Of a DNA stretch of 64,000 nt, positions 37,501 through 41,518 are shown one piece after another. The notes beneath the pieces are model-generated. The model was given only the letters and a program-made list of their open reading frames with translations. It had not been told where the DNA came from and did no database searches. The stretch comes from JANJTY01 sp038257155 (GTDB lineage Bacteria > Pseudomonadota > Gammaproteobacteria > Xanthomonadales > Xanthomonadaceae). The stretch's first letter is position 1, and every line of letters starts with the position of its first letter. The stretch is taken from positions 1-64,000 of the forward strand of contig JBBSJP010000017.1 in assembly GCA_038257155.1 (NCBI GenBank). The letters are read 5' to 3'. Made by a program: the position numbers and the translations under genes.

Positions 37501-39443
37501 CCAACCGTACCGGTATCGCTTGGACAATAGGCCCAGCAAGGGGATTCCGGATTGGCTCCGCAGCGCGCGGGTGCCGGGTCACCGCGCAGCTGGGCGCTGA
37601 AATCGTCGGTGAGCAGTGCACCCACTTCACCCGGCGCTATTCCGATGTCGCTGGGACCGAGGTTGGTCACGGTGATCCAGTACTGGAACGCCGTCCCGGG
37701 ATTTATCGGTGACACATTCGGATTGCGCACCTTGAGTACGCGGATATCGGCCCGCCGATCGATCTCGTAGCGGTTGGTGCGGGTGTTGTTTCCGGCCACA
37801 GGGTCGGTTTGCGACGCCCCGGCCGTCACGCTGGCTTGCAGATCCAGATTTGCCGTCAACGCGTCGCTGGCGTAATCGAGTTCAAAGACCACATTGGCCG
37901 AGGCTCCGCTCGCCAGGCTCACCGTCGCACTGAGATTGCCGGTACCGACATTGGGTGTGCACGCGGCACAGGTCCAACTGGCGGCTTCAACCTCCACTGG
38001 CAAGGCCAGGGCAAGCGCCGCTCCCGTCGCATCCGAAGGGCCGCTGTTGGTCACGGTCAGGGTCAGGGCATTGTCGACCGTTCCCGGCACGTACGTTTCT
38101 GTGGGTGCCGTCGTGGGTGAGGACGGGGTAAAGCTTAGTCCCAGGTCAGTACGACGCTGGATGGTGTAGCGGTTGGTGGCACTGTTGTTGCTGGTGACCG
38201 CCTCGCTCTCGCTGGCGCCCTTGACCACGCTGGCGGCGATGTCGATGGTGGCGGCTGTGGCATTGCTCTCATAGCCAAGCAGGAAGGTGACGTCGACCGG
38301 GGTCCCAACCTCTACGGTGGTGAGATTCACATTCACCGTTCCGGTGCCGCTGCCGGCCGTGCAGTTGGCGGGCGCACAGGACCACGATGCACTACCGACC
38401 TGAGGCGGCAGGACAAGGCTCAGGATCGGCGCCTGGCTATTGCTCGGGCCGGTGTTGCTGATCCGCACCACCAGACTGTTGCCGGTGCTGCCGGGAATGT
38501 AGGTGGCCGTGGGTGCGCCCGTCGGCGAGTTTGGCGTCAGCGCCAAGGCCAGATTGACCTGCGCATCGCGCGTCAGCGAGTGACCATCGCTGTGGTTACC
38601 GGGCGTACTGTCGCCATTCACTGCCGGGACCGTGATGGTCGCGGTATTGGTGAGGGATGCCGTGGTGAGCGACGCAGCGAAAGTCGCTGGCAACGTATAG
38701 GTGACATTGCCGCCCGCACCGACGCCGATACCGCTGATGTTGAGATTGCCATTGCCCGAACCTGCGGGGCAGGTGCTGCCGGCGCCACTGGCCAAACACG
38801 ACCAGTTGCCGATCGTCATGCCGGCTGGCGCGTTATCGACCAAGCCCACGCCGGTGGCATTGGTGGGGCCGGTGTTGGCCAGGGTGACGGTGAAGCTGCC
38901 GCTCGAACCCGGTGTATAGGTGGTGGCCAGTGAGGTTTTGGCGACGCTCACATCGCTGACCGGCGCACGTATGCTGGAAGCGGTGTCTGACTTGTCGACA
39001 TTGGGGCCCGTGCTCTCGCGCGCCGTGGCCGTGATGACCAGCGGCGCCTGGGTCATCGCCGCGCCATAATCGGCCTCAAAAGCAAACGTGATGCTGCCGT
39101 TCTGCGGGATGCTGTTGGTGGTCTGATTCAAGTTGCCGCTGTCTGAGGCAGCGGCACAGGTCGCACCACCGGCCGCGCTGCAACTCCACTGCACGGTGAC
39201 GGCAGCGGGAAAATTCGTGGTCAGCGAACGGCCACTCCATGTCGTGGCACCGCTGTTGGTGATCGTCAGGCTGTAATCGCCGCTGACTCCGGCCGCATAG
39301 TCCACGCCGGGTGTGTAGTTCGCTGGGCCAGTGAAGTCCAAGGTCAACGTCTGGGCCATCGCCGGCATTGCGCCGGTTGCCATAACCAGCGCCAGGACTG
39401 CCAGAAGCCAGCCCTTGCTGCCCGCGATCACGCGCTTGCCCAT
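25512..39443 (-). CDS. Giant secreted DUF11-repeat protein (4643 aa) with inserted beta-propellers
   Basis: Signal peptide at residues 1-30 (ending GAMPAMA). About sixteen DUF11-type repeats follow, each with the pattern K-x-DG, YTITVSNLGPS, a W-S/T-C turn, a second cysteine, G-G-G-N, and G-x-L-x-NTAT. In most repeats the two cysteines are 3-13 residues apart. In four repeats they are separated by propeller domains: C1072-C1864 (791 residues, two propellers by size), C1994-C2390 (395), C3030-C3401 (370) and C3531-C3900 (368). A fifth insert of about 390 residues lies at 2471-2860 at another site. Blades read LSPDGAYLYVAGANDNAIAVF. After the last repeat, IFRDGFE (about 4480) opens a C-terminal domain of about 160 residues. 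The ATG at 39443 has AGGGG upstream; the frame is open 59 codons further. No LPXTG or PEP-CTERM signal is seen. Likely an extracellular or surface adhesin-like filament. Confidence 0.88.
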   Translation of the reverse strand: MGKRVIAGSKGWLLAVLALVMATGAMPAMAQTLTLDFTGPANYTPGVDYAAGVSGDYSLTITNSGATTWSGRSLTTNFPAAVTVQWSCSAAGGATCAAASDSGNLNQTTNSIPQNGSITFAFEADYGAAMTQAPLVITATARESTGPNVDKSDTASSIRAPVSDVSVAKTSLATTYTPGSSGSFTVTLANTGPTNATGVGLVDNAPAGMTIGNWSCLASGAGSTCPAGSGNGNLNISGIGVGAGGNVTYTLPATFAASLTTASLTNTATITVPAVNGDSTPGNHSDGHSLTRDAQVNLALALTPNSPTGAPTATYIPGSTGNSLVVRISNTGPSNSQAPILSLVLPPQVGSASWSCAPANCTAGSGTGTVNVNLTTVEVGTPVDVTFLLGYESNATAATIDIAASVVKGASESEAVTSNNSATNRYTIQRRTDLGLSFTPSSPTTAPTETYVPGTVDNALTLTVTNSGPSDATGAALALALPVEVEAASWTCAACTPNVGTGNLSATVSLASGASANVVFELDYASDALTANLDLQASVTAGASQTDPVAGNNTRTNRYEIDRRADIRVLKVRNPNVSPINPGTAFQYWITVTNLGPSDIGIAPGEVGALLTDDFSAQLRGDPAPARCGANPESPCWAYCPSDTGTVGNYTPLTCLAPEVVQGAGDIADLPFRLAAGSSSRLEAYVSIGGAASGSLANTATIALTDAGVSVLNPATGKSSTDTVSIELSTDIRVIKTDGVTSAIPGTPHSYTITVSNDGFTTANNVRVEDTLPLFGTVAAGFVPGSISWQCLASDGACCNSNSTNCGVGTPTSPVTSNILDNLADLPGQTTVMFTVSGQLHPEATGTLSNTATITLPPDVVDGNPANNTSTDSNTVLNPSATLTLQKSAESVEPVTPGSTQAPFRLVYEILVGNDGPSFVPDASVTDLLNTPGLEPTSASWECVVQANPSGSTACDQLSGGGAGLATTVDLDPGGLILFTVTVDTDSSPPGVVSNTATISATSIGSASDTIETGLIAEADLTVVKDDFRATAVPGTDNEYTITINNLGPDDVFGASVTDLVPAELDNVSWTCEATTPVPGDLEFRAQAGPPDTQGSALAMSADGRHAYVASRTASSIIVLQRENVPGAGFGDMAVIETELDGVNDPSDSGGVVSGMLDPLDLVLSTDGTMLHVISSATSGSGPGNIVSFSRATNAANPDHGRLSFAGSLSQGMPEVPERIVVTGQNIYVSGDGVVAIYRIDQTSRLPIFLATHSTGVPTDPAAMALSLGDSILFVGSASAGSVASFAINTLGGTDPVGSLSLLDQLPVDADLAGVRDLLIEPASRHLYIAAGGAARIVLADYSEDGELQKRLVYAYATLTQLPEPPLPLPDALAGTTRLAISPDGEHVFSLNRFDASLLQFRRDTQNGGLRYEALLRGAEHPALALAAGASVTSDGRHLVIPSASLLTRALAVYSRRAPDPLFAFLERDRRGDPLLPNPPGGILPGLLAPADVAISPLDRRHVYAVNLGDNSLTVFERNETLGQSDDSAGEHLVFLDSYSQGQGGFDGLFAARHVQVSADGQLVYVSSEDGNSLAVLTREDDELHPDYGRLSPLQVLRDNQAGFDGLAGARGIALDNQNRHVYVAASFEAAIGIFRRETNGSLSQVGVVRDGQAGVSGLLGVRDLVVSRDGQQLFAVGFESNIVTVFSRNPVSGALTFLQALPLGTNDGLASISLPTGPVEANNAHVYVVAQNSSRLYLLRRVIDPGNPAAGTLVPQFQYSNNQGGVVRMSGPRDVQVSPDGRRVYVAAQFGHSVLAFDRDTNASSQAFGSLLPLEVRTNGIEGVDGINSVYAIAVSPDSNNIYAAGFGSNAIASFAVGTGSSCSSGGGGSINDSVDIGAGGTLVYRISGTIRPDATGILTNTATVTPPPRVTDPVSSNNSSTDFTDLTPRGDLTVTKTNDRVSVVAGETVTYEIEVRNQGPSNLVHDASNPITLTDLLSGQPGFDAASASWTCLAAGSGALEFNQAYTSGSASLPPRLGGVSGLSLITGGSSGTYLAAASVLDNSLNLFLRNPLDGSLALAAAIAQGDTLQGELINVLEGARSVVASSNGRFVYVASRISDAVAVFELGDNGSGGLSVQLVQRVQGVVGLDQALHLVLSPDGAYLYVAGANDNAIAVFSRNASTGQLSWIETEQNGVNDPDDAGGVVAGLASVEFLAISPDGAHLYAVSGADGSVALFNRSATTGRLWFRNVRGAAEFGTSAAGAASLVFDPEGKHAYLSAALDNRVLVLRRETNNTLPAFGNLTFASSVDEGVAGTQGLLAPRRAAMTADGVHLYVTAQTGSSVAWFVRDSESGALNFLGLRSNESADVEGLSGATGLLIDEESNHVYVAGTLDASISQFARQVDTFCPPGGTGDLVNVPITIAAGGSVLITLTVALQDGHTGTLSNTVSLSVPPGIDPVPGNNSANDTDQVSLIADLAITKDDGLAEYDGLAGASVIVGDADNVYVAGTNDNAIGVFRILRDPQPSAFNGEARFDSVLRSGQGGVTGLAAVADLMLSADGDHVYAASPSDNSVATFARNRSTGRLAFLEIEQNGILGVTGLSGARALAMSPDGSHVYVAGEFSNAIAIFTRDSASASANYGRLTFKGMVQDAVGGVDGLGAPIALAVSPDGRHLYALGAAADSVAVFLRNTTPASSSFGLLTYQTRYLNNQGGFTGLGGIRSLLINNAGDQLYVLGGGDASVVRLSRAADTGQLTPLPGLQDGVDGTTGLAGANRLRWTPGAGQILVAASASNALLRLDVALDGSLSFGGSIANGDPAPAIGGNVLGLAGVADVLVAPDGLNAYAAARSDAALSMFDRGLGDGELDFLAALFDGLGGVAPGDPVTYIISAVNNGPSDVLSAVITDIFPDAFTAVSWTCTSSFGAGCTPSGNGNLQSTVSLPVGGQVVFEATGQVAEGASGRLINTATIQASGVFDPNESNNSATDGDTVLSPAMNLVISIDDGLAEAVPGGPIDYAVTVSNLGPSYAGNALVQDLIPSALFNVDWSCEATPIAGSLSVTQQIAAASDAHRVLVADSLGNHVYVAGQRGALGIVTAYRRNPLDGSLTSIATYQNGTAGVAGINGAADIVLSGDQRFLYVAGSDSDALAVFSRDTTSGLLSFVAQYQDGELGIDGLGGVRSLLFAPGGARLYAAGALDNAIALFSVNASTGLLTQTGIIRQTDPGVDGLGGVTDMAWSDGATHLLAVARSNLSLAAFARNASTGQLSFAAIEQEFELLSGALADPVAMTVSQNDVFVASEASSRVSRFNFTEGEEPGFELDFVIANGADGISGMSLPRALLFEADQARLYVAAAGSGSISLFSLLGDAPLLLQQISQIDAAQLAGVAAMAVSHNGQQLYSAADDTAGGVAVLALARGSRCAIAGDQQIGTQMVDIAPNGSLTYHVHGEIFANALGELRYEASVMPQVAAQELDASDNVAVNINQLQPAPDLSISKTDGLTQVVAGLPLSYRIDVANAGVSDALLARVTDLPPLFPAVTAGVRPGEGAWRCEANLPLALANTTTSIQLPQLAGVTAMALSSDAQTLFAVSPAQNALLVIPRLPDGSFGTLQLIQDGTALGDTTVAGMAGASYVALTDDGRHVFVTSAVANSLLVFERIENGELRFAQQLASGSNGVAGLLGAAHVVVSKDGSMVFVAAPLSNAIAAFRRDTVSGVISFVERVADGLGTIVPDSNVIRGVRRLHLSEGGEQLYAAATTSAALSHFSVNAATGGLIYRGVRRAGEAGLAVMANARDLLAAPGDTEIYVLGSGGIALFDRAADGTLTHQTSYDQIPGLEQPGALSRDTFGSRLYLSDAAGVVHVFARDWSGGALDHRFRLDQPVEQLAGANELIHLDGLSSLYLSSPQPGAIVQLDELALSRCLVAAGEEAAIERDVDLGVGGWAEFELDLVVHPSARGVLENEATVLPAAGTDPAPADNSGIDQTTITVVSDISVSKSGPANGIAGESISYQIEVSNAGPSDALGLQVVDTLHPAVVNASWSCVASGGSQCPASGSGSLAFAANVLVGDTLTISINATIASSFVGTLPNRVELIPESGASDPTPGDQSDEVTTEVIALVDVAVDKTNGVDAVVAGDVLVYTITLTNSGPSDAPQVRVWDLLPDTLITATWTCAGTGGASCPATGAGSPDFIASLPASSQAILLIEAQLQPSAIGQLVNTANAQVQGDAFDTNLGNDSDSDSDPILVQPDVLLTLVDPLDPFDPAGSIPLPYRVVVRNNGPSNALNVVIDLDLSAPVTQTLPGNICALVSPQTLRCAMGEVVSGREAVIELAFSGLPPAPGQFIVDGIVSTSGDDPQLANNSASQTTTLVSGGDVMVSLDNGRNGLETDEVTTYELRVVNIGSQAVADINVEALIATELIDASWTCSGLQGASCAAGGSGNVTDSISLAAGQQAVYLITARVDPALDQSTPQTVVQSASASVPPGSDINLLNNTAVDTDDVVFVIFRDGFETSSALRWGLEWLDVAVDAQACSELRLSGERRPHIAGMLPVRLAEGVSSSGTVVLMLDAQRRHDGDWLRLSQRLGRGAEGSAWMPWRGLALDVVIRLEAAGLGLVIAGETVWHAPLTVDLRPARWRVLPGVQVERGSQASARSTVCGEAAISGVPQ
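27744..36230 (-). repeat. Protein-level array of beta-propeller insertions within DUF11 repeats
   Basis: Within the 4643-residue protein gene, five propeller-coding segments lie at about 33852-36230, 32274-33464, 30864-32033, 29241-30356 and 27744-28853. All are built of blades of about 45-50 codons with the core SPDGxxLYVAxxxxNAIxxFxR and linkers such as GVxGLxGxxxLA. The first is twice the size of the others, which are each large enough for seven blades. The copies have diverged, so these are protein repeats rather than near-identical DNA repeats. Confidence 0.8.
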
Positions 39444-39507
39444 TTGTAGTCCCCTGCCGCTGTTGGCGGCTTTGCGGCGCTTCCGATGGAAAGCGCTCTG
39501 CCTTGTC
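39441..39507 (-). promoter_or_regulatory. Hairpin resembling the P1b stem of c-di-GMP-I (GEMM) riboswitches, beside the ribosome binding site
   Basis: On the minus strand the leader reads AAGGCAGAGC, a GCTTTCC/GGAAGC hairpin, then GCCGCAAAGCC. GGC (39500-39502) can pair with GCC (39468-39470) to close it. This layout, GGCAnA...hairpin...CGCAAAGCC, is that of the first helix of GEMM riboswitches. An adjacent hairpin GCCGC-CAACA-GCGGC (39456-39470) uses the same GCC bases, so the two exclude each other. It lies next to the ribosome binding site AGGGG. The second GEMM helix and the terminal stem are not evident, so this is a partial resemblance only. Confidence 0.3.
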
Positions 39508-39597
39508 AGCTGATACCCATCCGATGGCGACTCCCCAGTCGACCCACCGACCCTGCGCTCCCCGCACGCCAGATTTCCCAGCGTGAATACCGCCCAC

Positions 39598-39697
39598 GGA
39601 CCCACCGATGGGTCCCGCACTAGGGCCGTTCTATCTCACTGGCTCCCCAGCCATTTCCCCGTCTTTTGACGCCAGGTGGCGATGCCTTGCGGCCACC
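39598..39697 (-). promoter_or_regulatory. Structured 5' leader of the giant-protein operon
   Basis: Three inverted repeats lie in the 5' region: GGTGGC/GCCACC (39675-39680 with 39692-39697), TGGCT-GGGG-AGCCA (39640-39653) and GGACCCA-TCGG-TGGGTCC (39598-39615, seven perfect pairs). None is followed by a T-run in the direction of transcription, so they are not classical terminators. They would form a folded leader of 150-280 nucleotides before the first gene if transcription starts upstream of them, but I could not place the -10 and -35 boxes. Confidence 0.4.
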
Positions 39698-39747
39698 CGC
39701 AGCAACCAATCACCCCAGCCGCTGCGTGACCTAGGCTAATCCCAAAC

Positions 39748-39763
39748 CGTGATGGAAGTCACG
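39748..39763. promoter_or_regulatory. CRP/Clp-like palindrome upstream of the giant-protein operon
   Basis: CGTGA-TGGAAG-TCACG is a perfect 5+5 inverted repeat with a 6-base spacer, the geometry of CRP-family sites (consensus TGTGA-N6-TCACA) with only the outermost base changed on each side. It lies about 305 bases upstream of the first start codon of the operon. In xanthomonads the CRP-like protein Clp uses this site type; its use here is inferred. Confidence 0.4.
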
Positions 39764-39870
39764 CTTTTCAGGTCTTGCGCTTCGCTCGGCCTTCCATGAA
39801 ACGACGCAAGCACCGTCGCAGCAGGGGCGGCAGAAGCAAGGAGCAAAACCTTGCGTCCAGTGTGCCTGAA

Positions 39871-39891
39871 GTTCATGTCACACATGTGAAC
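39871..39891. promoter_or_regulatory. Short palindrome in the 5' intergenic region
   Basis: GTTCATGTCACACATGTGAAC contains two overlapping inverted repeats, CATGT-CAC-ACATG (39874-39886) and TCACA-CA-TGTGA (39878-39889). It lies between the amidohydrolase stop and the giant-protein operon. There is no T-run, so it is an operator candidate rather than a terminator. Confidence 0.25.
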
Positions 39892-39911
39892 ACGCTGCCG
39901 GATTCCGGATT

Positions 39912-41459
39912 TCAAGGTGAGAATACCTTGCTGCTGCTCACCATTCTGCGCACGTCCCCGCGCAACTGCGCTGCATCAAACACGATGCCATCCTTGATGG
40001 TCAGCCTGACCCCGCCGACTGACTGCATGCGGTCGTCCCGGTCCAGCCTTCTATGACCGGTACCATACAGAAGCTTCAGGTTGGCCAGCGGATTGCCGTC
40101 GACGACCAGCAGATCGGCCAGCTTGCCCGGCTCGATCGAACCGATGCGGTCAGCCATGCCCAGGGCCTCGGCGCCGTGGAGGGTGGCGGCGCGAATCACT
40201 TCGAGCGGATGGAAGCCGGCCTCGCGCAGCATTTCCATTTCCTCGATCGTGCCGAAACCGTAGAGCTTGTAGATGTAGCCCGAATCCGATCCGACCACGA
40301 CACGCCCGCCGCGATTCTTGTAGTCGTTGACGAAGGCCATCCAGCGCCGGTAATTGGCGCGCCAAACCAGTTCCTCTTCCGTGCCCCAGTCGAAGAAGAA
40401 GCTGCCGTGGCGTGCGCGGCCCGGCTCGAAGAAGGCCAGCAGGTTTGGATGGGCGTAGTCAGCCATCCAGTCGGCAGTGCGTGCGCGCATCACGTCGCGC
40501 GCCGCAGCGTAGATGTTGAAGGTCGGGTCGATGACCAGGCCAAGCCCGAGCAGCTCGCCGATTACCGCCTCATAGTGAGCGCTGCCGGGTTCAGCGGCCT
40601 GCGCCCAGAGCTTTCCGGCCTCCAGAAAGCGTCGCTGTTCATCGTGATAGTTGTAGTCGGCCGGATAGTCCTGCACGGTGCGGCCGGCGAACAATGCCTC
40701 CGGCAATCCGTACCAGTGTTCCATCGTGGTCAGGCCCCAGCGCGCCGTGGTCAGCACATTGACCCGCGATACATCCAGTTGGGCGTGGTGGCAGGCGCTG
40801 CCCATGCCCTGCTTCTTCAGCTCGTCGAAAGCCGCTTCGAGAATATCCGGGCGGTAGCCGAAACACTTCATACCGGCCGCGCCCTTCTTCTTCATTTCGC
40901 GCACCCAGTCGCGCGCGTGTTCGGGTTTCAGCATGGGTGAGGTTCGGCCCATGCCGAAGAAGGCATAGGGCACGATCCGTGGCGCCGTGATGGCATTGGA
41001 TTCGCTGCGGCGGCTCTCTGAAACACACCAGTCGATGCCGTTGCCGCAGCCCGGATCGCGCACCGTAGTGATGCCGTGCGCCAGCCACAGTTTGTAGACG
41101 TATTCGGCCGACACGCCCTGCTCGTCGCCGCCGACGTGGCCGTGCAGGTCGATCAGTCCGGGCAACACGGTATGGCCCGCCAAGTCCATCTCGCGGCCAC
41201 CCTCGCCGAGCTCAGGACGTTTGTCGCTATCGATCGGCAGACCAGGACTACCGACCACCCTGACTTCGATGATGCGATTTCCCTCGATCACGATGTCGGC
41301 CGGGCCAAACGCCGGCGCGCCAGTCCCGTTGACCACGGTGACCCCGCGCAGGATCAACTGACTGTATGGCCCCTCACCTTCGGCACGCTGCGGCGCCGGT
41401 TCGATCGATGCCCAGGCGGGCGAACCCAGCAAACCCAGCAAGATCGCAATACGGTGCAT
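39912..41459 (-). CDS. Secreted metal-dependent amidohydrolase
   Basis: A 515-residue protein with a signal peptide (about 1-17, LLGLLGSPAWA) and an amidohydrolase fold: an N-terminal sandwich (LILRGVTVVNGTG), the barrel, and a return to the sandwich (GKLADLLVVDGNPL). Metal-binding positions are visible: DLHGHVGG, a lysine in MKCFGY that may be carbamylated, ACHHAQLD, TMEHWYG and the catalytic aspartate in VGSDSGY. The substrate cannot be told; imidazolonepropionase-like or peptidase-type amidohydrolases of the same clan are the nearest types. GGAG lies 8 bases before the ATG at 41459. It begins 59 bases after the histidine kinase stop on the same strand and may be co-transcribed with it. Confidence 0.88.
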   Translation of the reverse strand: MHRIAILLGLLGSPAWASIEPAPQRAEGEGPYSQLILRGVTVVNGTGAPAFGPADIVIEGNRIIEVRVVGSPGLPIDSDKRPELGEGGREMDLAGHTVLPGLIDLHGHVGGDEQGVSAEYVYKLWLAHGITTVRDPGCGNGIDWCVSESRRSESNAITAPRIVPYAFFGMGRTSPMLKPEHARDWVREMKKKGAAGMKCFGYRPDILEAAFDELKKQGMGSACHHAQLDVSRVNVLTTARWGLTTMEHWYGLPEALFAGRTVQDYPADYNYHDEQRRFLEAGKLWAQAAEPGSAHYEAVIGELLGLGLVIDPTFNIYAAARDVMRARTADWMADYAHPNLLAFFEPGRARHGSFFFDWGTEEELVWRANYRRWMAFVNDYKNRGGRVVVGSDSGYIYKLYGFGTIEEMEMLREAGFHPLEVIRAATLHGAEALGMADRIGSIEPGKLADLLVVDGNPLANLKLLYGTGHRRLDRDDRMQSVGGVRLTIKDGIVFDAAQLRGDVRRMVSSSKVFSP

Positions 41460-41518
41460 CGGGCAACTCCGCAGTGTGTTTCGAAGAGCTTAAGCGCTGT
41501 TGCTGCCAACCGGACAGA

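Noticed and set aside
25512..39443. CRISPR or tandem DNA repeat array inside the giant gene
   Set aside because: The periodicity is at the protein level (blades and DUF11 repeats); the DNA copies are diverged and coding.
25512..39443. LPXTG, PEP-CTERM or GlyGly-CTERM sorting signal on the giant proteins
   Set aside because: None of the C-termini has the motif, hydrophobic helix and basic tail arrangement.
39441..39800. A complete c-di-GMP-I riboswitch
   Set aside because: Only the first helix layout is visible; the second helix with its tetraloop receptor and the terminal stem are not found, so only a resemblance is reported.
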